The notes under the pieces were generated by a model. It worked only from the letters and a program-made list of their open reading frames with translations, searched no databases and had not been told where the DNA came from. Source: Diadema setosum (taxonomy: Eukaryota; Echinodermata; Echinoidea; Diadematoida; Diadematidae). Taken from it: a stretch of DNA of 64,000 nucleotides. This document shows, piece after piece, positions 12,223-24,976 of the stretch. The first letter of the stretch is position 1, and every line of letters starts with the position of its first letter. The stretch spans positions 2,241,685-2,305,684 of the forward strand of contig NC_092705.1 in the NCBI RefSeq assembly GCF_964275005.1. The letters are read 5' to 3'. The position numbers were made by a program, and so were the translations under genes.

Positions 12223-12970
12223 TCAAAATAACTTTTCCACGAGGTGCCCCCCCCCCCATGTCTTGACCCACGGTACGCCACTGGGAATGACAGAAGTCAC
12301 ATCGAATGTCTTTATCTTGGCTGCATATATACGGGGTCTGCGAATTACCTGCGTAGGAGTTGCCTGCGAGATGCTGCCGCTAAGGGCCTCCTACTGGCGT
12401 TCTGCGTGGACCTCTCCGGGCATCCCAGTGACTCACCAGGAGAGAAGATTGGGTCATGCTCAAAACTTGGCTGCGGTTAAATCAGACATGCGTGCGCACC
12501 TCCGTGGGCATGCAACTACAGGCGAGATACGCGCTAGGTACTATCAGGTGCCGATCAACTGCAAATTTGTTTCCACGCAAGTCAAGCCGCAAAACTTCCC
12601 CAGATACGGTATGACAAGGTCTTGAGCATGCTCAAAACTTGTTCCGAGTGAGTCGTGGGTGTTCGCTAGCAGAGGTAAACGCAGAACACCAGTGGGAGAC
12701 CCTTACCGGCAGCACCAAGCAGGCAGTCCACTGCAGGTACTTCTCAGTCCCCGTATGTTGCTCTTAACAGAAAACGAATCGGTTTCAAAGCTCTCACGCA
12801 GGTTACACGGAATGCACGCAAGTAGAAGATAAGTAGCACGCGTCTAGTAGGTAAGAGACAAGTGCGAAACTCGCAAACATTCTTTTCCGCCCGCGGAAAA
12901 TTCTCCTGCGTGCTGGAAAATCCCTCCTCGCAACAGGCCCGGAAAGGTGAGATACGTCACGGCCTTTAGG

Positions 12971-14440
12971 TTGGACACGATCGAGAAGCACACAGGTCTA
13001 CACACAATAGTAGCCAGATATGTGTCGAGGCATGAGTGTTCGCACGAGAATTACAATGTATTTTTTAAAGTCTTTCTCACATGTATATTGTTATTATAAT
13101 AAGTTCAAGGCTTGTGTGCGAAATGTAAAGCACACATACATGAACAACTCATTGCTCTGATAGAGTATTTGCTTTTCTCAGTGTAGTAGACCCGAAATAC
13201 GACCATATAAAACCGAGCAGCGTCAGCCTCCATCTTGCACAGGAGTTATCATTATGATGGAAATAACTCAACAGCCTGAACAGACGTAGTCCTTATCATC
13301 AATGTTGAAGGAAAACTAAAATTATATATCAAGTACGGAATTTGCTTTCACTTCGTCAAACCTGACACAAAACGGGTTGTGATTACTGGTATGTAGCAGC
13401 GCATTATTATTTTCTCGTTCTAGAACAAAATTCGGAATTAGAACATTGAGTAGGATTTTGTTCTAAGATATAGCTTTTATCGTCTATGACAGCGTGTGAA
13501 ACTTTGCTTTAATAATCAGTAGACAAAGGCAAATATTACAGAGGTTATTACTCACATCAGGCGCAGTGCAATGAAGTGATTTCACAAAGTTGACATCAAA
13601 GTTCGTCAATCGAGGTTCCTGATGTTTGAAATGCAGTGATTGATCTGAACAAACTTAATGCGTGAATGTGAATTGTGAATGTGACACGTACACTGATATT
13701 GACAATCAGCGTAACATTTCATTCGTGCACAAAAAGAGTCCTCATTTATTCAGTCGGGGTAACACTGAGCAACATGGACCTTGATCATTGACACCCCACA
13801 GCGCGCTAAAGTTTTCTCATTGTATAGAAAACTGATGGTGGGAATAGAAAGAATGCAGAATAGGTTTATACCAACATACAAAAGATATACGAAAACACGC
13901 CAGTAAGCGAATTTGACGTCAGTGACTGCCTAGCCTTGTTAATGGCAGCTAAGAATGCAATTTACAATACCCTTAATGACATTTTGAATGTTTTCTTATT
14001 TAGTTAGAAAATAACAACAAAATAGATGTACCTTCTTAAAGTACAATGAAGAATTCAGTTATAAGCAGATGTCAGATTTATTTGTATCTTAACCAAATCA
14101 GTATAAGTGGTTGTCTTTAAGTCATTCTTTTGACATACTTCCCTTTATTTCGAAAACATATTTTGTGTAACAGAACTAATAACTGGTGTTTATGCCTAAA
14201 AATAGGTCCTTTTCGATTTTTTTTTTTTTTTTTTTTTTTGACATGGGTGCTTAGCAAGTGCAGAGCGACCTTCCAGGGTCAGTTGCCCTGGGTTACCATT
14301 GTACGAAAACGAAAAAGACATGTTACCACGGAACCCCATATCATGTCACGCGTAGTAAAGACAATACACATCACGCACTTCGCATGTGCGCACGTTTTTG
14401 TTCTACTCATTCCATGCGTGTTCGGGGGGGGGGGGGGGCG

Positions 14441-14471
<31 letters not shown>

Positions 14472-15299
14472 ACAATAAATAAACCTAAATATGTTGCTAT
14501 GGCGACTGGTATGACTTCGTTTTATTAATCGTTCAACTGTGAAGAAACAAAAAACTAGACATAACATAACCTCCACCACCTACAACAGTTGTTCATCCCT
14601 ACACTGGACCTCACACTATCAGGATAGGCCTATATACGCTGACACACCCCACGGTGGCCTCTACTTTACCAAGAGAAGAACAGACAGACGGTGTAAGCTT
14701 CAAAATTATAGAAAAGCATTTACAACTTCCAAAGAAGAGTGATTTGAAAAGCCACACCTACTACTCTGTAAAAGGGGCTCGGCCGAGTAAGATAAGTCTT
14801 GCGGGGTTTTAATGCCGCGGAATCATGACATCAACTATTGAAAATATGGCGTGCAAAATATTCGCGTGCTTTTATTTTCACCCTGGCTTCAGGGACCGAT
14901 CTTTTGATCTCTCAGCTATTAATGTTTTCAGTTGAGTCTGACAGGGGTTGATTTGTATTGTAGGATGAAGACAACTGATGCTGGTTACGATTTGAAAAGT
15001 GACGAAGAATTATGATCAAATTCATGTTTCTCTCAGGTAAATTATCGTTTCTTTTGTTGTTGTTGCTGCTGCCTTTCTCTAGTTTGACTATCATTTAATT
15101 CCCACCCTATAATGTAGAGTGAAAAGCCATTTCACGTTTCTTTTACGGAAGAATACAGTAATCTCACACCAACATGTATGTTGCCGCTTCAGCAAGTTCA
15201 CACATGGAAATAAAAATTATAGAATGATAAAGATACGAAATCGTAAAGTTTGGTGAATTTCATCTGACTTATTATTTCAGTTCAGTATTAGTTATTGTC
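12971..15299. other. unassigned intergenic DNA
   Basis: No gene is supported. It contains a T-run (14219-14240), a G-run and CA microsatellite (14423-14475) and, near 14762-14880, TGTAAAAG and CGCGTGCTTTTATTTTC motifs resembling one end of the CTGTAAAAG-type MITEs found elsewhere in the window. Nothing else is recognisable. Confidence 0.4.
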
Positions 15300-15535
15300 C
15301 ACGAGGAGACTGCAAACTACAAGCAGTCTCCCCCATTTCCACAGATTTAATTCTAATTCTATATAATCAGAAAGGCCATATTAATGTTGTTTCAATAACT
15401 TATTGTTGGTTCACAGTATTTTCCTTTGTTACATTGCAGGCCTACTGAAATGTGTTAGGAGCCTACTACGTGTATGTACATGTTTTTTGTTGTTGTTGGA
15501 AATAAAATGAAATGAAATGAAATGGAACGAATGAC
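15300..15535 (+). mobile_element. possible LINE 3' UTR fragment
   Basis: The segment ends GGAAATAAAATGAAATGAAA and further ATGAA repeats, very like the 3' tail of the LINE that ends near 23515. It also carries a hairpin with stem GGAGACTGC / GCAGTCTCC upstream of the tail, comparable in position to a hairpin in that LINE's 3' UTR. No coding part remains. Confidence 0.35.
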
Positions 15536-16375
15536 CAGATTTACAAATGAAATGCGATGGTGTTGTCACCGCTTTACAGGACCCATGCATCGGCCTGATG
15601 TGGATACTAAATTATCTCTTTGTTAAAAAAAGAAGAAGATGAAATCAGAGAGATTTAAGTTTATTATGAAGATGAACATCATTTGCCTCGATTAACGCGT
15701 ATGATTATATACGATACTCACTATTTCGTGAGACACACGCAACACCTTGACAATACACTAAGATTTTTCGAGTAATGTAGTTTGAATTTACATTCAATAA
15801 CATTGCGTCATAGCCACCTTTATCTGTTACACTCATTGTCTCGATGTATCACGGCACATTTCACGTGTTTTGTTAATCACAAGGTGCTAAACGAATGTGT
15901 AATATCGACTGTAATAACAAATGATGAATAAACACGCCCGAAACAGTTGCATACATGCAGCGAACACACGCAAACAAAAAGATAATGACAGATGTAACGA
16001 TGATAATTGGCAACGAAGTCCGTTTGCATTTACCATAATACAAACATACTATAGCTGCTCTTGTCATATTTGCCATATGAAATCTATCATTTCAGCAGAT
16101 GAATTCAGCATTTGTTTTTATCAGTATTGGAAACAGTTCTGACCAGTGTTTGCCCATCCCACCCATTTTGACGAAAATTAAATGATACTTATGATGTTTA
16201 TCCTGCATTGGCTTATGACATTCTTCTCAACCTCATGGTTGCCTGTGTATTATGTCTATAGGAATTTCAGAATTCAGTATGGAACAGGTTAACTTGGAGG
16301 CACTTTTTATCCACTCCTATAGTCCAGACAATCTCCATCTTTCCTTGAATTAAAATTGAATTTGAATCCCTCAAT

Positions 16376-16481
<106 letters not shown>

Positions 16482-16614
16482 AAATAGGGCCTATTTATGT
16501 ATAACACGCTCATACTCCTTGATATAGAGCTGCACTTCTCAACAGTTGGGCGCGAAATTCTCGCAGGTGACCGCCAAAAAATGAAATAAAGTAAAAAAAA
16601 AAACAAATTAAAAA

Positions 16615-17325
16615 AAAGGTTGCTATTTGATCTAACTGGGCCTCAAGAGGATCGCATTTAAGACATCATGGTTCAGATTTATGGAACTCATTGAATGATG
16701 ACCTTAAACGCAGTTCTTTTCTACAATGTTTTAAATCATCCTATAAAAACATTATTTTTTGCAATGAACCACTTGAATTAAAAATTACGCTTTTGCTATA
16801 GTTCCTAACTCCTGATCACTGTATCTCATCGCTTTTCTTTTCTTCTCCTCTCTTCTCTTTTTGTTCGGGTCCCTTATTCTCGGTTTGTTTGTTTGTTTGT
16901 TTTTTATCTTGTCTTGTTTCTTTCTTTCGTCATTATACATTCCAACTTGTGTTGTCCTTTTTGGTCAAATGACATTTAAAATTCTTTAAAATGTATGTTA
17001 TTTCTTCTACGTGTGTGTGTTCCGTTCCTTCCTATAGTTAAATTAAAAAAAATGTTACAAGGCATATTATGTTCAGAGGCCGTTGTCCAAATCCAGCGTT
17101 TTGCTCATTAATAACAGTACTGTCTCCTCCACCTGTATACACTTAAAGATCTTTAATGAAATTTATGTATTATTCCATATTATCATATATTTGTAATGTG
17201 AAATTTTGTTTAGAGTTTCATGACTTGTGCATAATATGTTCAATATTGTTATACTCATTTTCTGTTATGTACAAGTGGAGAAGAAACTGAAACTGAAGTG
17301 GGCCTCCGGTTTAAAAAAAAAAAGG
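16615..17325 (+). mobile_element. 5'-truncated LINE, 3' end only
   Basis: The frame from about 16668 reads HHGSDLWNSLNDDLKRSSFL then QCFKSSYKNIIF and stops at 16800. This is the conserved WNSLP...FK tail found at the very C-terminus of CR1/L2/Jockey-type LINE reverse transcriptases. About 500 bp of 3' UTR follows and ends in an A-run near 17325. Everything upstream of the last 45 codons is missing. Confidence 0.6.
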
Positions 17326-17429
17326 TTGAATAGCGTGGATGAAGAGTATGAATTGTGAGGGTCCATTAGAGTACTCAATAACACTCGACATAGACACAAT
17401 CACAGTGAAGACAAAATTATAACTTAAAC

Positions 17430-17448
17430 ACATAATAATAATAATAAC

Positions 17449-17501
<53 letters not shown>

Positions 17502-17755
17502 GGTCTTATTTACCCAGGGTAGCCTCTTCAGTGTTGCCACTGCTCTACCAGAGGGCCCTGCTATTATTATTACCCTAGCGTTGCCAGGTACCCATTTATA
17601 CACCTGGGTCGAGAGGGACATTGTGGGTAAAAACATCTTGTCCAAGGATGTAAGCACTGGGCGGGATTCGAACTCGCGGTCCTCCGTTCGGGAGTCGGGA
17701 GTCTTATCAGCCTGTTACACGAAGGATGTTAGCCTGTTACACGAGTCTATGATCA
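17430..17755 (-). mobile_element. tRNA-type SINE
   Basis: On the minus strand, a tRNA-like head contains a B-box-like GAGTTCGAATCCC near 17660-17675. A body follows with ACCCAGGTGTATAAATGGGT and CAGGGCCCTCTGGTAGAGCA, and the element ends in an ATT/AAT-repeat tail at 17432-17502. Head, body and simple-repeat tail are the ordinary plan of a tRNA-derived SINE. A related, head-less copy is at 31584-31790 on the other strand. Confidence 0.7.
17432..17502. repeat. AAT trinucleotide microsatellite (SINE tail)
   Basis: About 23 AAT units with one interruption. It lies exactly where the 3' tail of the minus-strand SINE should be, so it probably grew from that tail. Confidence 0.9.
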
Positions 17756-17759
17756 TGAT

Positions 17760-19333
17760 TGTCAACTCTTTAGATTACATTCGGCGTCTTTTTATTGAAA
17801 TCAAGACAAGTATCCTCTATCAACAGCGTAAAGACTACAATCGACTTTGTAAATGTACTGATTTAATTTTGCCAGAATAGAAAGAAACTAACAGTGCACC
17901 ACGTATTCTTTCTTGGATGTAGTATGTGACCATGAAAAGGGCCTACCCACTCCTGATGTTTCGGAAAGCATGTTCTTGCCGTCTTTAAGAGAAAGAATAG
18001 GCCTATCTCACGTGATGCGCCATTAAGACTTCTACCATCCTTCGTTCTACCGCCACGGAAGCCCTCAAAGATTTCAGAAAGCAACTAATATCCATGTAAA
18101 AATGTCTATAAAATCATAATATACTATCGCTACGACGTCACATATTTTATAAATTCTGTATTATCATGAATTTAATACATAGGCCCACATGAATATCTAT
18201 AATTCATATACTCAAGATTGTTCTAAAAAGAGAACACTCGGTACTAAACACACTTTTGAATTTCGAAAAATAAATCTCCCTTCATGGCAAAAGCAGTAGA
18301 ATTACCCAAACTATAAGTTTATGATACATTCGTATGTAATTGTCAATAATTCAGAATAGAGAAAAGACGATTATTTTAGTTACAGCTTCGACTCAGTCAG
18401 TTACACATTTTGGACGGTGCACCTCAAAACTGTTGGCTGTTTTGTTCTGCTGCTGAAGAGCAATAATCATGACACGATGTCATGGAAAATTCTGGCGAGA
18501 AGTATCAAAGCCACAGGCTACCGAAAACGACGCACGATACTTCAACAGCGACAACTGGACTTTCCTTACTTTATCCTGGTCATTCCGTATATGCCCTGCA
18601 GCAAGCCAAGCACCCACCGAGGTATCGCAATTGGTCGTGTGATGGATCCTTTGGGGTGACGTCACACTGTCACGAAATTCACACAAGATGGCCAAACGAC
18701 TAAGTATTATTTAATTTCGTGCGAAGTTAGCAGAGAACTTGGTCAAACGCCGATCAAATAGTTAAGCGGGTTCGAAGCCTATGGAAGGTCGATGGCACCC
18801 GAACGGCACACGTATATAGACTACACGAAGATATGAATAATGGACACATGAAGGAAAAGGGGTGGCTGTACGCGAAGATTTTGCAACTGCCCATGGAATT
18901 TGCTGCTGGAGCATGAGAAACTCAACCGATGGTCATAAAATGCCCTCACGAATGGTCAGCTGTTGATACTATCAGAGCCAAATCGGAACATTAAATGTTC
19001 TTTTATCGTATATCGATCTTTGCTCAACTTCGGGGACACAGTGAGGCCTGCATAACTCATGTTTATGTTTCAGGCTTCTTCCTTTAACAATGATGATAAC
19101 TTCGATCATAATATAGTAACCTTATTCTGAAAATACAAGTTAGGGCATACAATTCTCATAAATGCATTTAATAAAATAAATCGGAACATTCTGCAACGTA
19201 AGTTATTATTTCTCCATCTTTAAAAAATTGAAAGGGTTTTAACATGAAAAATGTTGGAAAGATCTTGTGCAATATAACCTGTTTCTAACTGCGACATTTT
19301 AACACAATTAAAGATGTTGATAGTTCACTTTAG
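17760..19333. other. unassigned DNA downstream of the sulfotransferase gene
   Basis: No gene or clear repeat is recognised. The part nearest 19333 must hold the sulfotransferase 3' UTR on the minus strand; a variant ATTAAA signal is readable on that strand near 19170. Confidence 0.35.
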
Positions 19334-20479
19334 TCAATCTTGATCACCCTTAATGATATCATCATATCTCTTGTAACCCAGGATAGACATCATATCCATA
19401 CATTCCTCCTCCACTTGTTCGATTTCCAGTTTGTTGAGTTCCGACATCCATTTCCTAGCAGTCGCGCTGGAATCCTTGTTCACATCGAAAATTCCACTCC
19501 CGGAATTATTTGAAGCAGTAGTCCGCGTGACCCACTCAACTACATTACTCGGAAGAGGGAGTCCGGTAAACTTGTACAATCTTTTCGTCACCCCAACAGG
19601 ATCATCCGCAAAGTCATCGTATCGGACAAGGTAGTAACGGCCGGTCAGCCAGTCTGGGAGCGGGTAGGAGTGTTGCACATTCTCCCGAAGCCACTTACAC
19701 ATGCCGGGAATGGAGTCTCGCTCTTTGAGTGTGAAATTGAGAAGACCCAGAGATTGTAGTCGACTGGCCGTGTTGAGAGCTTGATCACGGTCCCCTTCCT
19801 GCGCATACGCTAGTGTGTAGTGAATGCGTGAGGCAGCCGACCCACGCGGATCACGGACAAGGTGGATGATTTTCAAGTCTATGTTGTCCTCGACGACTAA
19901 TGTCTTCAGTAGATCTAGATCGACTCGGAGTAGCTTGGTCACCAAACGGCCGCGAAACTTCAAGCAGAGCTCGCGGGTCCATTTTGCGCTTGGCATCACG
20001 CAATCTTCGGCTGATGAGCGGCATATTGCTCCGTTACGTTCCCTGCCACCCCATCCATTAATGCTATCCACGAATCGCGGGCTGAAGCGACATCTCGCGT
20101 ACCCGCTGAGGAATTTTAGAGATTCTTCGCGCGCTGGAGTGGAGAACGTTCCGCCTGGTAGTCTGCCGGTGCTGCGCAGATGATCCACCATCCAGAGGGG
20201 TTCGTAGAGGTAGAACAAATCCAGGTTTTGGTTGAAAATCTCTCCGACGATGGTCGATCCGAATCTCCACTGCGTCATTATGACGATCACGGGCCATCTG
20301 TGTTTCGACGTCCCTGCCGACAGTGGTCGCTTGTGTCTCACCTTTTCACCAATTACACGGATATCCCGCAAGCTGCTTTTGTTCATGACCGATATGAAAG
20401 AGGCAGCGAGGCATAACAGTCCAATAAATACAAGAAACCATCCCCGCGAATTTCGTAGTCCCCTCAACATGGATGCCAT
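19334..20479 (-). CDS. carbohydrate 6-O-sulfotransferase (CHST1/3/4/5-like), single exon
   Basis: This should be a Golgi type II membrane enzyme moving sulfate from PAPS to C6 of Gal, GlcNAc or GalNAc in glycan chains. The 381-residue frame begins with a short cytosolic stretch, then a membrane anchor at about residues 14-31 (WFLVFIGLLCLAASFISV). A luminal stem follows. The 5'-phosphosulfate loop is at about 68-75 (MTQWRFGS), followed by the family signature FYLYEPLW (89-96). The 3'-phosphate site is at about 205-218 (IHLVRDPRGSAASR). Length and motif spacing match the Gal/GlcNAc/GalNAc 6-O-sulfotransferase family. The start chosen is the first ATG and places the anchor correctly. No break is seen, and coding in one exon is common in this family. 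Which sugar it modifies cannot be read from sequence. A truncated LINE lies about 330 bp upstream of its start. Confidence 0.9.
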   Translation of the reverse strand: MASMLRGLRNSRGWFLVFIGLLCLAASFISVMNKSSLRDIRVIGEKVRHKRPLSAGTSKHRWPVIVIMTQWRFGSTIVGEIFNQNLDLFYLYEPLWMVDHLRSTGRLPGGTFSTPAREESLKFLSGYARCRFSPRFVDSINGWGGRERNGAICRSSAEDCVMPSAKWTRELCLKFRGRLVTKLLRVDLDLLKTLVVEDNIDLKIIHLVRDPRGSAASRIHYTLAYAQEGDRDQALNTASRLQSLGLLNFTLKERDSIPGMCKWLRENVQHSYPLPDWLTGRYYLVRYDDFADDPVGVTKRLYKFTGLPLPSNVVEWVTRTTASNNSGSGIFDVNKDSSATARKWMSELNKLEIEQVEEECMDMMSILGYKRYDDIIKGDQD

Positions 20480-20794
20480 GTTTCATTCCTTCTCCAGCCA
20501 GACGAGGGCGTTAAAGCATGAGGCTCAAAGATGAAATGAGATTTTATCCTGCTGTCTGTAGTAATGATGGAATCAATTCATTCGTCAACACGTCACATTC
20601 ATTGTTACAACACGAATCAAGGCGAATTGTTTGAATAACGCATATCAGTATTAGAAACAATTAGGCCGATATCGATTCCTAGTATGTGCACTGGAAAGTG
20701 AATATTTAAAGAGCGTGGAATGAGATCATAGAAACAAATAAGATAGGTTTGACTTTGTTTGCTTTTCAAATTGGAGAGGGGAAAAAGACAAAGT

Positions 20795-23515
20795 ATACGC
20801 ATGTGTGCAGTTATTAAAACACAACATATCTATTGGATTCTCTCGACATGGCAAAACGACTGCAACATTGATTGATAATATATTTACAAATGATGCAAAA
20901 AATGTAATGAAAATAGGTACTCTTGTGGCTGATGTAAGTGATCATTTTGGTATTTTTACAATCGTTGATCATCATAATTGTCCAAGTTTGAATGTAAAGC
21001 CTAAAGAGTATAAGAGAATGATAACTGAGGAAAATGTACGTGAATTTCAATCAAGGCTTACTGATACGAATTGGCAAACAGTGTATGCTAAAAATGATGT
21101 TGATGGTATGTTTGATTCGTTTATACAACAATTTCTCAATGTATATAATCACTGCTTTCCATTGAAAGAGAAAAGACCCCCTAGAAGTGATATGAATCCG
21201 TGGTTTACTGACGACATAAAGAAATTATGCAGAAAGAAAAATATGCTTTACAGAAAATACATAAAAGGTCCAACACCATATAGAAGATTAGTCTATGTTA
21301 AATATCGAAATATGGTAAACAGTGCAATTCGTTTACGTAAGAGAGAGTATTATAGTAAGATGTTTGAAAATGTACGTAATGATATGAAAGGTACGTGGCG
21401 ATTGATAAATACTGTATTGAATGGAACTAGGACGGATGTGCAAAACTTAGAAATTGAACACGATGGTGAAGTTATATCTGACCCTCAAACTGTTGTCAAT
21501 ACATTCAATATATTTTTTAGTAATATAGGGTCTAAACTTGCACACAGTTTACCTGAACCTGAAACAAATTTTATGCAATTCTTGCCACATACATCATTTG
21601 CACATTCTTTTTTCTTGCAGCCTATACATATAGACGAAATAGTTAAGATTGTGCGGGAATTGAAAACAAATAAGAGTCCTGGATATGATGATATCGATTC
21701 TTCGGTTGTAAAAAAGTCAATATATTATTTTGTAACTCCATTGTGTGATATATTTAATTTTTCCATAGAGAAGGGTATATTTCCAGATAAATTAAAGGTA
21801 GCCAAAATTATACCAATATACAAAAAAGGAGAGAAGAGTATTTTATCAAATTATAGACCAATTTCTATTTTATCTGTGTTTTCCAAAATATTTGAGAAAC
21901 TTGTCCATACTCGTCTTATGTCTTACCTCTCCCAAAATGATATATTATTCAACAAACAATTTGGATTTCGACAAAAATACTCCACTTATATGGCATTATT
22001 AGATTTTATTGACAAAATTACAACTTCCATTGAGAATAAAAACTTATTGGTAGGAATATTTTTTGATCTGTCAAAGGCTTTCGATTGTATTGATCACACT
22101 ATATATTGTTGAGTAAACTGCGGTTTTATGGAATAAGAGGAACAGCTTTTGATTGGTTTAAGAGTTATCTTTCAAATCGTGTGCAATATGTAACATTTAA
22201 TGGTTTTTCTTCTCCCTGTGTGACTGTAAATATCGGTGTACCCCAGGGGTCAGTTTTAGGTCCATTTCTTTTTATACTTTACATTAATGACTTACAGTAT
22301 GCCAGTAACTGTTTGCAGCTGATCTCATATGCAGATGATACTAGTTTTTTTTATTTCATGTAAAGATATACAAAGTATCAGTGCAATCTTAAGTTGTGAA
22401 CTAGAGAAAGTTAATCAATGGTTCATAGTCAACAAATTGAAATTGAATGCAGACAAAACATCATGTATGATATTTAGATCAAGAAATAAAGTAGTAAACA
22501 CAGATGATTTTGATGCTAAGATTGCTGACTTTAAAATTCCAGTTGTTCGTTTTACCAAATTTCTTGGAGTTATCATTGATGATCACTTAACATGGAGATA
22601 TCATGTCAATGAAGTATGCTGTAAAGTCTCTAGAGCAATAGGTGCAATCAATAGTATACGTGCAATCGTACCTTCTGAAATTCTTATTAAGTTATATCAC
22701 ACTTTGATTATGCCTCAATTATCTTATTGCAACATAATATGGGGAAATTGTGCAAAGTATCTTTTACAGCGTATTTTTATCTTACAAAAGCGTGCAATCC
22801 GTATGATCAGCAATAGACCATTTTTTAGCCACACAGGTCCTCTATTCAAAGAACATAACTTATTGACGATTTTTGATATGAACAAATTTTTTCTCGCTGT
22901 TTTCATGTACACATATATAAACAACATTTTGCCAGGTTTTCTTGATACTTCCTTAATCCAAAATAAGAATAAATATAATACTAGACAGATGAATAGATTG
23001 TATATCCCAAATTTTAGATATTGCATTTCAAGACACACTTTCAAATATACGGGACCTGTTCTATGGAACGATTTGCCAAATGTGATAAAGCTGTCTAATA
23101 GACTTTCAATATTTAAAAGAAGATACAAATCATTCCTTGTTCATAAAGATATACTGTAAATTTGAAGTCTTATGCAGTGTACAAGCACCACACTTTGATT
23201 ACTCTTGCCTTCTTATATGTATTGTGCACTTTTGTAGTATAGTTTTTCATGTGTGTATTGCATCAATGTAACTATTCTTTGCTGTAACACTTAGGATCAG
23301 CCATAGAAAGACCAACGGTCTATGTTGATCCCTCCACAAACTGAAATAGCTGCTTTTATGTTGTATTTGCTTGTTGTAAAATCCTTGTAAGTTGGACTTA
23401 TTTTTCTTGTATTGTTGCAATGTCCTACTGTGTATGTATCATTCCTGTATTTTTTGTAAATGCTTTTTATCAGGATGTGGAAATAAATGAAATGAAAATG
23501 AAATGAATGAAATGA
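20795..23515 (+). mobile_element. 5'-truncated CR1/Jockey-superfamily LINE
   Basis: It begins inside the endonuclease domain (FSRHGKTTATLIDNIF then ADVSDHFGIF) and runs through the RT ([57 protein letters not shown] at 22328-22339) to a C-terminal GPVLWNDLPN. A 3' UTR with a hairpin (GATCAGCCATAGA / TCTATGTTGATC region, 23294-23331) follows, and the tail of AAATGA repeats ends near 23515. Frames change near 22105 and within the T-run after YADD (about 22345). It sits head-on with the sulfotransferase gene. Confidence 0.8.
20805..23159 (+). pseudogene. broken LINE endonuclease/RT frame
   Basis: Three pieces (20805-22112, 22106-22363 and 22329-23159) together give the end of the endonuclease and the whole RT. 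The first break lies just after FDCIDH and the second in a T-run next to the YADD box. Both look like small indels, so the copy is recent enough to be easily read but not functional. Confidence 0.8.
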
Positions 23516-24839
23516 CTTATCTCTAGTTACATACGGCGCCAGACGTACTAAATTCATAAGATAAAACGTTTTTACAATCTATAGCTGGTCTGCAGTCTGC
23601 CAGATCCTATGGCACTGCAAGCATTTTCATAAAGACAAATTAGACAAGCAAAACTGCGTATCTCAGAGTAACGTATGGTTTTGTCAGAGCAACTGTTAAC
23701 CCTACTGCATCGGTTTCCCCATACCTTTATATTTTGAGATTGTTTTATTGCAGTAGTTTTATGGCTATTTTTTCTCCATTCTGTTGAGTAAGAGTGTGAT
23801 GGATTGATATGTTTCATACATTTTATATTCATTTGATATTTCATTCATCCAAATGATTTTGGGCAGTGCTGCAAAAGAAAAAAAAACAAACAAACATTAA
23901 GGAGCTCTTGCAAAACAAATGTTAGTGATGTTCATAATTTCGGAGTTATCGTTAATTCGAAAATGAAATAAGGTTCCTTATTCTGAAATTGAATAATCTG
24001 CATGGGTGTGACGAAGAGGAGAAATCAGTTCCACAGTGATAATTTAAAAGTTGTATATAGACTCCACAGACAGTTTGGAAGATCGCCCGAGAGGTCAGGT
24101 CGTCCAAAGCTAACCAACACCTGTATAAGAGGGTAGACGAATCAGAGCAATTGCACAAAGCCGTTATGATGTAACAGGAGGTTGTGGCTTCTACCAATGT
24201 CATAACCTCCAGTTATATTATCGTCCAAAACCGATGAAAAATATCTTTATATACTTATATGATATTCTATATTTTCTAGGTCAAGGTGTAATAATGATGG
24301 AACCTACTTAAAAGCAAGTTTGTCGAGCGTATCATAGGTCCCAGTATCAAAATCGAGTGTAAAGATTAATATGAGGAGAATTGGTACAACAGATGACCAG
24401 AACTAGTAAATGAATTTCAAGTTTCCTTGACTTTATTATGTTTTTATTTATTTATTTATTTTTTTTTGCAATTTTGAAATTACCCTTGTAGGCCTATTAC
24501 TTTTGCACATTCAGTGAACATATTTGATTACTATAGCGTGTTTCGCCCATGCTTAAATTTTAGCTATCAATTGAATTTCCTTTATATATATTGAGCAATT
24601 GAGCAATTTCTAACCTTCAGGTCATGCCCTGTTCTGCTCTGCAAATGTGCGGTATTTTGTCCATGTTATTTCTGGAGCTGGTCCATCATACTGCCATATT
24701 TGGATCGTTATAGCCTCAGGAACCTTCTGGACATGTTTTATCACTCTTGGATCCACGAAACTTGAGTTTTTTGTGATCATCATTTTTAGGGATTGTCCTG
24801 CAGTATTTAATAGCTACCAGTGCTCTGCATTGCATACAG
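23516..24839. other. unassigned spacer between two LINEs
   Basis: No coding frame, RNA gene or repeat end was recognised in this stretch. Confidence 0.4.
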
Positions 24840-24976
24840 TATGGGTCGTCCAAAACAAGGGAAGAATCCAGGCAAATTCCTCACTCCACAGCGTGGTCGC
24901 ACTCCATCATTGTCATATCAACGTGGCCAAGGAGAATGTTATCGCCCACGGGGGAATAGACACTGCAGTCAAAAAA

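Larger units (their letters stand above)
6822..12283. mobile_element. 5.46-kb hAT-like DNA element with perfect 8-bp target duplication
   Basis: The element begins CAGTGGCGTA (6822) and ends TACGCCACTG (12283), a perfect 10-bp terminal inverted repeat, with G-runs just inside both ends. The 8 bp on its left (6814-6821) and on its right (12284-12291) are both GGAATGAC. An 8-bp duplication plus CAG...CTG ends are hallmarks of hAT transposons. No transposase is visible. The interior holds an RTE-like LINE, a further CAGTAGCGGATCC terminus at 10929 and a tandem array, so this is a non-autonomous hAT enlarged by later insertions. It sits inside a palindromic MITE. Confidence 0.8.
6571..12970. mobile_element. 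old palindromic MITE split by a hAT insertion (outer element)
   Basis: The left piece (6571-6821) starts AAAGGCCCTGTCACATC and the right piece (12284-12970) ends in a complementary TCACGGCCTTT. About 200 bp inside each end align in inverted orientation: the shared tracts TTCCGGGC, GATTTTCCAGCA, GCGAGT and TCTACTTA fall in the same order on both sides. Taking out the inserted 6822-12283 leaves a 0.94-kb non-coding palindromic element. The arms have diverged considerably, so it is older than its insert. A related partial segment (about 6450-6570) lies just outside its left end. Confidence 0.6.

Noticed and set aside
17650-17690. tRNA-like B box (GAGTTCGAATCCC on the minus strand)
   Set aside because: It belongs to the SINE head. 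No cloverleaf with a proper acceptor stem could be drawn, so it is not called a tRNA gene.
19824-20183. Plus-strand frame within the sulfotransferase gene
   Set aside because: Antisense to an intact coding exon with clear motifs; no domain of its own.
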